NCBI GenBank assembly: GCA_013204595.1
Contig: JABMNK010000052.1
Location: 23,865-87,864 of the forward strand
Source of the DNA: Flammeovirgaceae bacterium
Lineage (GTDB): Bacteria; Bacteroidota; Bacteroidia; Cytophagales; Cyclobacteriaceae
Reading direction: 5' to 3'
DNA: 64,000 bases
Shown here: positions 10,183 through 20,103 of the stretch, in pieces
How the letters are laid out: each line of letters begins with the position of its first letter
How positions within the stretch are numbered: the first letter of the stretch is position 1
Translations under genes and position numbers: made by a program
The notes under the pieces: model-generated
Told to the model about the DNA's origin: nothing
The model's input: only the letters and a program-made list of their open reading frames with translations
Database searches by the model: none

Positions 10183-13100
10183 TTGCCCTCCCATTTAAAC
10201 TTCTTCATGGTACCAGACGACGTTGTCTCTCTTTTTGAAAATGATACTGCACTCAATTTGCTTTTGGCATCCATTGACCAGAATCCTGTTAAAATCAAAT
10301 TAAAAGGATTGTCTGGAAGCGCCGATGCGATCAACCTACTCGCCGTTTCAAAAAAAACCAATAGACCCATTTTGGTCATTCTTCATGACAAAGAAGAAGC
10401 CAACTTATTAATCAATGATCTATTCAATTTGAACTACAAAGGTTCTTACTCCCTTTTTCCTACCTCATACAAAACCCCATATCAATTTGATTTAATTGAC
10501 AACGCTAATATCCTGCAGCGATCGGAAACATTAAATCACATCATGAATACAAAAAATCACATCGTACTCACTTATCCTGAGGCCCTTGTGGAAAAGGTAC
10601 TTAATAAAAGATCACTTATTCAAAATACCTTCAAGGCAAGTGTTGGAGAAAGTGTTGATGTCGAATTCCTTTCGGAATTATTTATCACCTACGGGTTTGA
10701 GGGAACAGACTTTGTTTATGAGCCTGGTCAATTTGCGGTAAGGGGAGGGATTGTGGACGTCTACTCCTATAGTTCAGCGTTTCCCTATCGGCTCGAATTA
10801 TTTGGAAATGAAATCGAAAGTATTCGGCAATTTGATCCGGAATCTCAATTATCCAGAGAGCGGGTGAAGGAGGCAATGATCATGCCCAATACCCAAACAA
10901 GACTGTTAAAGGAAGAACGTATTTCATTGTTGAATTATTTACCTGTAAATGCTCTTATTTGGATAAAGGACCTCCGAGAAACAGAAGATATAATTGCGCG
11001 GGGTTTTGAAAAAGCGACGCATTCGTTTGAAGAAATATTAAAGATCAGCAATGAAACCAAGGTCATAGATAGCCCTGAACTATTATTTGAAACCCCCGAT
11101 ACGTTCACTGCATCAATAAAGAACCGAACGGTTATTGAATTTGGCAAGCGTTCGTTTTTAAAGACGTCCATTGAAATTGACTTTGCCACTAAACCACAAC
11201 CTAGTTTTAATAAAAATTTTGAACTCCTTGCCGAAAGTTTAGGTCAGCTTCAACATGAAGATTTCAAGATTTTGATCTTTTCGGATTCGGACAAACAACT
11301 CGAACGCTTGGTGACCATTTTTGAAGAGCTCAATGTGGGCCTACATTTTATTGGTATAGTTGCAGGCCTACAGGCCGGATTCATCTCTGAAAACTTAAAA
11401 ATTGCCTGTTTCACAGACCATCAAATTTTTGACCGTATTCACCGTACGAATCAAAAACCCAAATTCAATAAAAAGAAAGCACTTTCATTAAAAGAGCTAA
11501 AATCATTACATACAGGTGATTATGTGGTTCATATAGACCATGGTATTGCGCGCTTCGCGGGATTAGATAAAATCTCTAGAAACGGCAACCAACAGGAAGT
11601 CATCAGATTGGTCTATCGAGATGATGACTTACTTTATGTAAGCATCCATGCGTTGCACAAAATCTCAAAATATGCGGGACAAGAAGGAACACCTCCTCTT
11701 ACCAACAAATTGGGCTCAAAAGAATGGGAGAGTAAAAAAAGTAAAGTAAAAAGTAAAGTAAAAGATATCGCCAAAGAACTCATCACACTTTACGCAAAAC
11801 GCAAAACCGCTCCCGGTTTTGCCTTTCCGAAGGATACTTTCTTGCAAGCCGAATTGGAATCGAGTTTTATGTACGAAGACACCCCTGACCAAAGCCTGGC
11901 TACTGCCGATATCAAACTAGATATGGAGCGGTCGCATCCGATGGATCGACTGATTTGTGGTGATGTAGGTTTTGGTAAAACCGAAATAGCCATTCGAGCC
12001 GCCTTTAAAGCCGTTAATGCGGGCAAACAAGTTGCCGTATTGGTTCCCACAACTATTTTGGCACTTCAACATTATCAAACTTTTTCCAAAAGACTAGAAG
12101 ATTTTCCAATTACTATCGAATTCATCAATAGATTCAAAAGCACTAAAGACATAACGCTGATTAAAAAGAAGGTAACCGCAGGGCACATCGACATCTTGAT
12201 AGGTACCCATCGTATTGTCAATAAAGACATCGTTTTCAAAGACCTCGGTCTCATGGTAATCGATGAAGAACAAAAGTTTGGGGTAAAAATAAAAGAGCAA
12301 TTGAAAGCCCTTCGTATTAATGTAGACGCCATGACCTTAACGGCTACCCCTATACCGAGAACCCTTCATTTTTCCTTGATGGGCGCACGGGATTTGTCCA
12401 TCATCTCAACGCCCCCCCCCAATCGAGTTCCAGTGACCACCGAAGTTTGCGAATTTAGCGAAGAGCTTATTCGAGATGCGGTGAGTCATGAGTTGCGACG
12501 CAAGGGTCAAGTGTTTTTTGTGCATAATAGAGTCGGAGATATTGAAAAAATGGCCAATATCATCTATAAACTTGTCCCGGACGCTAAAATAGGCATTGCG
12601 CATGGTCAGATGGATGGCAATAAATTGGAAAAAGTAATGGTTCAATTCATCAATGGAGATTTTGACGTCCTAGTTTCAACGAATATCATTGAATCGGGAT
12701 TAGATATCCCAAACGCCAATACCATAATTATTAACAGGGCAAACATGTTTGGCCTTTCGGACTTACACCAAATGAGAGGTCGGGTCGGTAGATCTAATAC
12801 CAAAGCCTACTGTTACCTGCTCACGGCGCCTCATGCGACGATTTCTGCGGATGCCAGAAAACGATTGATCACTTTAGAGGAGTTCTCGGATCTAGGTGAC
12901 GGCTTCAAAGTAGCCATGCACGATTTAGATATTCGCGGCGCTGGCAATTTATTGGGAAGTGAGCAAAGTGGTTTCATCAACGATTTGGGCTTTGAGATGT
13001 ATCATAAAATATTGGATGAAACCGTTTTAGAACTGAAAGAAACCGAATTCAGTGAGCTCTTCAAAGATGAATTAATTAATAAAACGACTATTGAGAATTT

Positions 13101-13551
13101 CGCAAAAGAATGTGTGTTAGAAACCGATCTTGAAATACTCATCCCTCAAGAATACGTGAGCAATACTTCCGAAAGGCTTCAATTGTACAATGATCTTGAT
13201 ACTATTGATTCTGAAGACGGTCTCGCTCAGCTCGAAAAAAACATCTTAGATAAATTTGGCAAAATACCCGCTCCGGTTCATGAATTGTTTAAATCTGTTA
13301 AATTGAGATGGATGGGCCTCACATTTGGTGTTGATAAAATAATTCTGAAAAACAACGCCCTTAAACTGAATATCGAAAACGACAAAAAGGATAGTTATTT
13401 TCAATCAAAGGCATTCAAGGCTATGATTTCATTTGCTCAATCGCAACCTTCCCGTTGTAAAATCAAAGAGCACAACAATAAATTGATGATTTCAATTGAC
13501 AAAATTGCAGGTATAGACGCTGCTCTTAACATTTTCTCCCTTCTTAATTAA
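10183..13551 (+). CDS. mfd: Transcription-repair coupling factor (mirror copy)
   Basis: 1122 aa; CarD-like/RID plus helicase motifs GDVGFGKTEIA, DEEQKFGV, TATPIPRTL, MRGRVGRS. Confidence 0.97.
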   Translation: MPSHLNFFMVPDDVVSLFENDTALNLLLASIDQNPVKIKLKGLSGSADAINLLAVSKKTNRPILVILHDKEEANLLINDLFNLNYKGSYSLFPTSYKTPYQFDLIDNANILQRSETLNHIMNTKNHIVLTYPEALVEKVLNKRSLIQNTFKASVGESVDVEFLSELFITYGFEGTDFVYEPGQFAVRGGIVDVYSYSSAFPYRLELFGNEIESIRQFDPESQLSRERVKEAMIMPNTQTRLLKEERISLLNYLPVNALIWIKDLRETEDIIARGFEKATHSFEEILKISNETKVIDSPELLFETPDTFTASIKNRTVIEFGKRSFLKTSIEIDFATKPQPSFNKNFELLAESLGQLQHEDFKILIFSDSDKQLERLVTIFEELNVGLHFIGIVAGLQAGFISENLKIACFTDHQIFDRIHRTNQKPKFNKKKALSLKELKSLHTGDYVVHIDHGIARFAGLDKISRNGNQQEVIRLVYRDDDLLYVSIHALHKISKYAGQEGTPPLTNKLGSKEWESKKSKVKSKVKDIAKELITLYAKRKTAPGFAFPKDTFLQAELESSFMYEDTPDQSLATADIKLDMERSHPMDRLICGDVGFGKTEIAIRAAFKAVNAGKQVAVLVPTTILALQHYQTFSKRLEDFPITIEFINRFKSTKDITLIKKKVTAGHIDILIGTHRIVNKDIVFKDLGLMVIDEEQKFGVKIKEQLKALRINVDAMTLTATPIPRTLHFSLMGARDLSIISTPPPNRVPVTTEVCEFSEELIRDAVSHELRRKGQVFFVHNRVGDIEKMANIIYKLVPDAKIGIAHGQMDGNKLEKVMVQFINGDFDVLVSTNIIESGLDIPNANTIIINRANMFGLSDLHQMRGRVGRSNTKAYCYLLTAPHATISADARKRLITLEEFSDLGDGFKVAMHDLDIRGAGNLLGSEQSGFINDLGFEMYHKILDETVLELKETEFSELFKDELINKTTIENFAKECVLETDLEILIPQEYVSNTSERLQLYNDLDTIDSEDGLAQLEKNILDKFGKIPAPVHELFKSVKLRWMGLTFGVDKIILKNNALKLNIENDKKDSYFQSKAFKAMISFAQSQPSRCKIKEHNNKLMISIDKIAGIDAALNIFSLLN

Positions 13552-13679
13552 AATATTTATCTTACCTTAGTAATGGTGTTTTTAATCCTTTTATTTAATT
13601 TGGATCGATATTTTTAACACGACAAAGTAATTTTTAATTAATTTAGCCCCTTAAGCCATCATCTAGAGTTATTCATTTT

Positions 13680-15023
13680 ATGAAAAATAATTTTTACTCG
13701 GTGAAAAGTTGGAGTATTTGTATGTCCTCCGCTTTCCTATTAAGTTCTTGTATCTTCGGTGGATCAGGACGTCCAGATAGTAATAATCCAGGCAAGGCAA
13801 GTACCGTTACTGGTCTGGAATATAATGTTGAAGAAGAGGGTTTTCAGGTTAGCGAATACTCCGGTCAACCCATTGGTCCCAATTTAATCTTTATCGAAGG
13901 TGGTAGAACCACTTTGGGATCTTCAGAAGAAGATGTCCTCAACTATCGAGATAATGTTGAAAGAACAGTAACTGTCGCTTCTTTTTACATGGATGAAACA
14001 GAAGTCACAAACATCAACTGGCTAGAATACGAGTATTATATTCGTAAGGATTCTGATGAACTTTATTGGAAAAACAATCTTCCTGATACAACTGTATGGG
14101 CTAGGGATCTTGCCTTTAATGATCCTTATGTTTCCCAATATTACAGATATCCCGGCTTTCGGTTTTTCCCTGTCGTAGGCGTAAATTGGCGACAAGCCGT
14201 GAACTATTGCAGTTGGAGAACTACCGTTGTAAATTTTCAATTAGCTACCGAAGCTGGTTTCTTTGAGGATAACGGAGATGGTGGTGGCCAAGACACCTTC
14301 GCCGAAGGCGATGAAGCGCCTACTTCTGTACAAGGGAATAGTGCTCGTGTTCCGATTGAAACAGGCATTGTACTTCCTGATTTCAGATTACCAACAGAGG
14401 CCGAATGGGAATATGCCGCACAGGCCCTCATTGGCACGCAATATTTGGATGAACAACAAACGCATCAAAGATTATATCCTTGGGATGGTCATACCTTAAG
14501 GAATCCTTATGGAAAAAGTCTCGGTTATATGTTGGCCAATTATAAAAGAGGTCGTGGTGATTATGCAGGTATCGCTGGTAAGTTAAATGATGGTTCTATG
14601 ATTACCGACTATGTTTATAACTACCCACCTAACGATTATGGACTCTACAACATGGCTGGTAATGTAAACGAATGGGTTCAAGATGTTTATAGACCCCTGT
14701 CTTTTGAATATATGGATGACTTAAATCCTGTCAGACTAGATGGCACCTTAGATGAGGAAGAGGGTTATGATCCTACTTATAATCTAATCGGTAATGAAAA
14801 GCCATACGGGTCTTTAGAAGAGGCGATCGCTGCAGGTATCCCACAATCAATGTATAGCGAAGATAGCCCTCCTACGAAGCGTATGAGAGTCTTCAAAGGT
14901 GGTTCATGGCAAGACGTGGCATATTGGCTATCTCCAGGCACGAGACGCGCAATATTTGAAGATTCCTCGACAGCCGCCATTGGGTTTAGATGTGCCATGA
15001 TTCACGCTGGATCAAATTATTAA
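13680..15023 (+). CDS. gldJ: SUMF1/FGE-domain lipoprotein, GldJ-like (mirror copy)
   Basis: Lipobox LLSSC; MDETEVTNINWLEYEY; MAGNVNEWVQDVYRP; RVFKGGSWQDVAYWLSPGTRR; IGFRCAM. Confidence 0.75.
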   Translation: MKNNFYSVKSWSICMSSAFLLSSCIFGGSGRPDSNNPGKASTVTGLEYNVEEEGFQVSEYSGQPIGPNLIFIEGGRTTLGSSEEDVLNYRDNVERTVTVASFYMDETEVTNINWLEYEYYIRKDSDELYWKNNLPDTTVWARDLAFNDPYVSQYYRYPGFRFFPVVGVNWRQAVNYCSWRTTVVNFQLATEAGFFEDNGDGGGQDTFAEGDEAPTSVQGNSARVPIETGIVLPDFRLPTEAEWEYAAQALIGTQYLDEQQTHQRLYPWDGHTLRNPYGKSLGYMLANYKRGRGDYAGIAGKLNDGSMITDYVYNYPPNDYGLYNMAGNVNEWVQDVYRPLSFEYMDDLNPVRLDGTLDEEEGYDPTYNLIGNEKPYGSLEEAIAAGIPQSMYSEDSPPTKRMRVFKGGSWQDVAYWLSPGTRRAIFEDSSTAAIGFRCAMIHAGSNY

Positions 15024-15040
15024 CAATAGAGAAATTTACG

Positions 15041-15073
15041 AAAAGGCTATCTTCAATGAAGATAGCCTTTTTT
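15041..15073 (+). terminator. Intrinsic terminator hairpin between convergent gldJ-like and comF genes (mirror copy)
   Basis: AAAAGGCTATCTTC-aat-GAAGATAGCCTTTTTT; near-perfect stem with A/T tracts, likely bidirectional. Confidence 0.85.
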
Positions 15074-15773
15074 ATTTGCCCGTGACGGCAGCTAAAATAA
15101 TTATTCTCTGTACATATGGAGACAAAAGTTCACAAATAGTGCTCATAGTCGCTCCTGTAGTTACCACGTCATCTACGATGATAACAGACTTTCCTTTCAG
15201 TAAATTTACCTGCTCTACCAAATAGACATTTTCCAACTGCCGCCATCTATCAACAACTCTGCTGGTTGCTTGTGTTTTTGGATCACTAATCCTAACCAGA
15301 AATTGCTCTTTTATTGGTATGTTCAATACCGCTGACAGTCCTTTACAGATTTCATGACTTTGATTATAGCCTCGCTTTCGTTCTTTCTCTGGATGCATCG
15401 GTATAGGCAAAAGATAATCTGCCTCCAGATGGCCGTGCCGCATAAGGTGCCTTCCAAAATAAGTCCCTAACATGACCGCTAAGGCTGGTTGTCCCTTGTA
15501 CTTAAGCTTATGCAACAACGATTGAGCGACACCCCCTTCTCTAAAATGCAGGTAGGCTATGGCTGCTGATACTTTTGGTAGATAGGAAAAATAGTTAAAA
15601 AATGCCTGTTCATGCTCCTGCGCATATTTAGTTACGGGCAAACTGGTCAGACAGATCGTGCATAAATAACTTTCATTTTTAAGTAAATTGTCGCCACAAT
15701 GCACACAAATCTCTGGATATATAAGAGATAGGAAATCTTGCCAAAGTATTTTTGTAAAAAAATTGTGTGACAT
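15072..15773 (-). CDS. comF: ComF family phosphoribosyltransferase-like protein (mirror copy)
   Basis: CxxC zinc-finger start (CVHCGDN..CTIC) and PRTase motif VIIVDDVVTTGAT. Confidence 0.85.
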   Translation of the reverse strand: MSHNFFTKILWQDFLSLIYPEICVHCGDNLLKNESYLCTICLTSLPVTKYAQEHEQAFFNYFSYLPKVSAAIAYLHFREGGVAQSLLHKLKYKGQPALAVMLGTYFGRHLMRHGHLEADYLLPIPMHPEKERKRGYNQSHEICKGLSAVLNIPIKEQFLVRISDPKTQATSRVVDRWRQLENVYLVEQVNLLKGKSVIIVDDVVTTGATMSTICELLSPYVQRIIILAAVTGK

Positions 15774-15956
15774 TTAGTTAATTTACGAATAATGGATTGA
15801 AATGTTTTGCTATTGGCTGTATATTCACTTTAAACCAACAGCATAGTACAACAAGCGATGGCTATCTAATCATGAAACGCACTGTCATTGCACCCTGAAC
15901 TTAAGTTAACATTATACGTTGTATCTATTAATACGTTTTTATAATTACCGCTGCGA

Positions 15957-18900
15957 ATGGCCAGTACACCCTTAGAAGAAAACTTAAACCGCTTTCGAAA
16001 AAAATATTTTCTTAATAAATTATTAAGAGGCTGTTTGCTCTTTACCTGTATACTATTGCTCTATCTGCTCTTGATTGCGTGCATTGAATCCATTTTTCGT
16101 CCAGGTATTTTGATCAGAAGTTTCCTCTTCTTTATAAGCATCGTTCTTCTCTCTGGGGGTTTATGGCTATTCATTTTACGTCATTTACGGGCGCTATTGA
16201 CTGTAGACAAAGATTTAAGCAATGCCGAAGCGGCGATCCTCATTGGCGATCAATTTTCAGACATTGGCGACCGCCTACTCAACACACTACAACTTTTAAG
16301 GCTTTCGAATACACCCAATTCCCTTATTCAGGCCAGTATTGAGCAACGAAATCACCGCTTTAGTGCACACCACTTTGACCAAGCCATTGATTTTAAGGCT
16401 AATCGTTTGTACGCCTGGTACCTGCTCCCTATCCTGGCCGCCTTTGTTGGTGTCGGGATGCTTGTTCCAAACTTATATGTTGAAAGCTCCCAACGAATCA
16501 TCAACTATAATCAATTTTACGCAATACCCGCTCCTTTTGAATTCGTCATCACCTCACCGGAACTTCGTGCCTTTAAAAATGATGGATTCACCTTAAACGT
16601 ATCGACCGAAGGGGATAAACTTCCAGCCCTTTGTTATATAGAATTTGGCAATCAAAAAGTACCCATGCGCCAGACAGGCCAAGGTCAATTTACATACAAC
16701 TTTGAAAGTGTTCAGCAAAACATACCATTTCAACTCTCAGCCGCTGGTGTTCAAAGTAATCCATTGCTACTTGAGGTAGTCTCAAGGCCTGAACTTATAA
16801 ATTTTAATATCGGTCTTGTATACCCCGCACACACACAACGCAAAAATGAAGTCCTTATCAATAATGGTAACCTTAATGTCCCCGAAGGCACTAAAATAAC
16901 GTGGAATATCAGCACCTCCACAACGGATAACGTCAATCTTGCCTTTGGCATCGATTCGGTGATAGAGATGGCATATACCACTGATAATCAGTATTTTGTC
17001 GCTAATACAATCGCTACGAAAAACACAGAATACTTCATTAATCTAGCCAACAAAAACGGCACTAATCGTGACGATTTAAAATATTACATTAATGTAACTT
17101 TTGATCTGTTTCCAACTTTAGGCGTCGCCTTTATACTCGACACCGTTTATTATGAGTCGCTCCTTATCACCGGACAGAGTGCAGACGATTATGGAATAGC
17201 GACCATGTCTATTACTCAAACAGGCTCCACAGACACGAACATTAGTCTTACCGTCAATCCCAACAGCCTCAAACATTTATTTTATCATGAAATCCCCATC
17301 ACCAAAGAAATGTTCAATTCAAAGGAGCTTCATACTTTCCAAGTTCGGGCTAGCGACAATGACCAAATTAATGGCTCTAAGACGACCTCTTCTCGTATCT
17401 ATACACTCCAAATACCTGCTAGTATTGATCTAACAGCCAACGTTAAAAGCAGCACTGCCGATACACAAAAAGACCTTGAACAATTATTAGATAAAAACAA
17501 GGAGTTGAACAATAGCCTCGAAGCTATCCAAGAACGCCTGCGCAGTCAAAAAGAACTGCAATGGCAAGAAAAACAACTCTTAAAAGATGTGCTAAAACAA
17601 AAGTCTGATATTCAATCAAACATAGAAAATCTAAGCCAAGAAATGGAAAGTCTAAACAAAAAACAAGAAAAATTCGGGCAAAGAAGTGCGCAATTACAAG
17701 AAATGGCTGAGCAATTAAAAGCGCTCATGGACGACTTGTTAGATGATGAAACCAAAAGATTATTTGCCGAATTAGAACAATTATTACTAGAAAAGGGAAC
17801 ACTACCACAAATACAACAAACTGTCTCCGACATCCATCACAAAGAAGAATCATTACAACAAGAGCTTGAACGAGCCTTGGCCCTATTCAAAAGGATCAAA
17901 TTGGAGAGTGCCCTCGAGAAAACACATAAAGAGCTAAGGACGCTCTCCTCTGTACAAGACAGCCTGTCAGCCCATACGCGCAAGAAGGACATTCCTCTTG
18001 ATTCAATAGTCGATGAACAAAATGATATTAACAATAAATTTATGGCTCTAGAAGAAGAATTAAAGGCAATTGAGGAACTCAACCAAGAACTAGATCGTCC
18101 AGAGCCCCTCACCAATACAAACGATCAGCAACAAGCCATCGATAATGGATTAGAACAGATTAACGATCAGTTAAAACAGGGGAATCGCCAAAAGGCCAGC
18201 AAAATGCAACAAGAAACTGGCCAAAAAATGAAGGCCCTCAGCAAGACAATAGCGGACATGCAAGATAATATGCAATCGGAAACACTCAGTGAAAACATTA
18301 ATGACCTCAATCAGCTACTTGATAATCTAATTAAACTGTCCTTTCTGCAAGAGTCCCTTATCAAGAGTTTTCGCTCCGTAGAGCAAATTGACCCTCGATT
18401 CGTGACGCTCTCCCAAGATCAATTAAGTATCAAGGATAACATCGACATACTATCGGACAGCCTCACCGCTTTATCTAAACGAATTGTCCAAATTAGCAGT
18501 TTTGTCACCAGTGAACTGAACGAATTGAATAGAAACATTGATGAGTCGATTCATCAATTGCGTGAACGAGATAAAAACAAAGCCGCAGTGAATCAACAAT
18601 ACGCTATGACATCAATGAACAATTTGGCCCTACTACTGGACGACCTACTGCAGCAAATGCAAGCAACCGCAAATGCGCAAGGTGATGGAAAAACCAAAAA
18701 ACCTGGCCAAGGAAACCTACCTAGTCTACAAGAAATGCAAAAGCAGCTTTCAGAGCAGATAGAAAATTTGCAAAAAAGCGGTCTCGAAGGACGTAAATTA
18801 TCTCAAGAACTCGCCGAAATGGCGGCTAGACAAGAAATGATCCGAAATGAATTAAACAAATTAAATAAACAGCTAAAAGGGCAGCCGGGCAATGAAAATG

Positions 18901-19235
18901 CCAACGACAACCTACAAAAGGCACTAAGTGATATGGAAAAAAATGAAATGGACTTAGTCAATAAGCGTATTACCCAGGAGCTTATCAATAGACAAAAAAA
19001 TATTTTAAGTAGGATGCTGGCAGGTGAAAACGCCATGAAAGAACAGGAACTTGACAAAGAGCGAGAGGGCCAAACAGCTAAAGACTATCCTAGAAACTTT
19101 CCTAACGTTTTCCAAGATTATTTGAACTCCAAAGAACAAGAAATAGAATTATTAGAAACAGTACCTGTAAATTTACATCCATTCTATAAATCAGAAGTGC
19201 AAAAATATTTTCTCCGTTTAAGAAATGAACCCTGA
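15957..19235 (+). CDS. DUF4175-like large membrane-anchored coiled-coil protein (mirror copy)
   Basis: 1092 aa; N-terminal TM segments, extracytoplasmic domain, long Q/E/K-rich coiled coil; next to RsbW-like and ybeY genes. Confidence 0.65.
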   Translation: MASTPLEENLNRFRKKYFLNKLLRGCLLFTCILLLYLLLIACIESIFRPGILIRSFLFFISIVLLSGGLWLFILRHLRALLTVDKDLSNAEAAILIGDQFSDIGDRLLNTLQLLRLSNTPNSLIQASIEQRNHRFSAHHFDQAIDFKANRLYAWYLLPILAAFVGVGMLVPNLYVESSQRIINYNQFYAIPAPFEFVITSPELRAFKNDGFTLNVSTEGDKLPALCYIEFGNQKVPMRQTGQGQFTYNFESVQQNIPFQLSAAGVQSNPLLLEVVSRPELINFNIGLVYPAHTQRKNEVLINNGNLNVPEGTKITWNISTSTTDNVNLAFGIDSVIEMAYTTDNQYFVANTIATKNTEYFINLANKNGTNRDDLKYYINVTFDLFPTLGVAFILDTVYYESLLITGQSADDYGIATMSITQTGSTDTNISLTVNPNSLKHLFYHEIPITKEMFNSKELHTFQVRASDNDQINGSKTTSSRIYTLQIPASIDLTANVKSSTADTQKDLEQLLDKNKELNNSLEAIQERLRSQKELQWQEKQLLKDVLKQKSDIQSNIENLSQEMESLNKKQEKFGQRSAQLQEMAEQLKALMDDLLDDETKRLFAELEQLLLEKGTLPQIQQTVSDIHHKEESLQQELERALALFKRIKLESALEKTHKELRTLSSVQDSLSAHTRKKDIPLDSIVDEQNDINNKFMALEEELKAIEELNQELDRPEPLTNTNDQQQAIDNGLEQINDQLKQGNRQKASKMQQETGQKMKALSKTIADMQDNMQSETLSENINDLNQLLDNLIKLSFLQESLIKSFRSVEQIDPRFVTLSQDQLSIKDNIDILSDSLTALSKRIVQISSFVTSELNELNRNIDESIHQLRERDKNKAAVNQQYAMTSMNNLALLLDDLLQQMQATANAQGDGKTKKPGQGNLPSLQEMQKQLSEQIENLQKSGLEGRKLSQELAEMAARQEMIRNELNKLNKQLKGQPGNENANDNLQKALSDMEKNEMDLVNKRITQELINRQKNILSRMLAGENAMKEQELDKEREGQTAKDYPRNFPNVFQDYLNSKEQEIELLETVPVNLHPFYKSEVQKYFLRLRNEP

Positions 19236-19633
19236 TGAAATGCATCAAATTAGATATCCCCTCAGTACTTGATAACATTCGAATCATTGAAAGCTTCATT
19301 GATAATGCCAAAGATCATTATGATTTGACAGATGATATTTATGGAAATATTGTGATCGCAGTTACAGAATGTGTCAACAACGCCATCGTCCATGGCAATC
19401 ATTCTGATCGTTCCAAATTAGTTCATATACAATTATTAATAGAAGATCATACCATACGCTTTATTGTTCAAAACGAGGGTGAGGGATTCGATTATAACAA
19501 CATTTCGGATCCCACGGCACCTGAAAACATCCATAAGCTAGGAGGTCGGGGTCTTTTTCTTATGCGCAATCTCTGCGATGAAATAGAATTTGACAGAAAT
19601 GGAACTCAGATAGAACTCAAATTCTACCTATAA
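19235..19633 (+). CDS. RsbW/SpoIIAB-like ATP-binding protein (HATPase_c_2) (mirror copy)
   Basis: VTECVNNAIVHGN N-box, LGGRGLFLMRNLCDEIEF G-box. Confidence 0.85.
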   Translation: MKCIKLDIPSVLDNIRIIESFIDNAKDHYDLTDDIYGNIVIAVTECVNNAIVHGNHSDRSKLVHIQLLIEDHTIRFIVQNEGEGFDYNNISDPTAPENIHKLGGRGLFLMRNLCDEIEFDRNGTQIELKFYL

Positions 19634-19635
19634 AC

Positions 19636-20103
19636 ATGAAAAAACTGCATTTCCATTTTGAAGATATTTCACCTATTGGCTTGCCTGATAATATAAATCT
19701 TTGGCTAGCCCAGGTGATTTCTGCAGAACACTTTGTGGTTGATAACCTCAATTTCATTTTTTGTTCAGATAATTATTTACTGGAAATAAATAATACCTAT
19801 TTGAATCACGATTACTTTACCGACATTATTACCTTCGATCTAAGCGAAATCGAAGAACAAATTTCCGGTGATCTTTTTATTAGCCTGGATCGTGTAACTG
19901 AGAATGCGCAAAAATTTTCCTGCTTATTTGAAAACGAATTGCTTCGCGTAATGGTTCATGGAATACTTCATCTTTGTGGGTATAAGGATAAATCCGAAAC
20001 TGATCAAAAACTAATACGGTCAATGGAAGACTTCTATTTATCTTTGTACGACAGCATGAATGTTCCACGTGGAACATTCATGCTGTCGTACAAAGATAAA
20101 TAG
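19636..20103 (+). CDS. ybeY: Endoribonuclease YbeY (mirror copy; last codons past 20068 come from the opposite arm and are probably chimeric)
   Basis: MVHGILHLCGYKD zinc motif; FTDIITFD; the ORF crosses the axis. Confidence 0.9.
   Translation: MKKLHFHFEDISPIGLPDNINLWLAQVISAEHFVVDNLNFIFCSDNYLLEINNTYLNHDYFTDIITFDLSEIEEQISGDLFISLDRVTENAQKFSCLFENELLRVMVHGILHLCGYKDKSETDQKLIRSMEDFYLSLYDSMNVPRGTFMLSYKDK

Larger units (their letters stand above)
1..20068 (+). repeat. Left arm of giant perfect inverted repeat (reverse complement of 20069..40136; outer end truncated by window start)
   Basis: All ORFs mirror as x <-> 40137-x with identical proteins (e.g. 10183..13551 + and 26586..29954 -). Spot-checked intergenic sequence is also identical (8101-8160 vs 31977-32036). 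The 9-C run at 12412-12420 appears as 9 G in the mirror. Confidence 0.98.

Noticed and set aside
11731-11768. AGTAAAGTAAAA-type tandem repeat in mfd
   Set aside because: Codes a short KSKVKSKVK stretch in frame in an intact gene; ordinary low-complexity coding sequence.
17612-18115. Ser/Cys-rich antisense ORFs inside the DUF4175-like gene
   Set aside because: Byproduct of Q/E/K-rich coiled-coil codons read on the opposite strand.
20034-20103. Tail-to-tail overlapping ybeY pair as a real gene arrangement
   Set aside because: Explained by the inverted-repeat axis; both 3' ends are mirror-derived.
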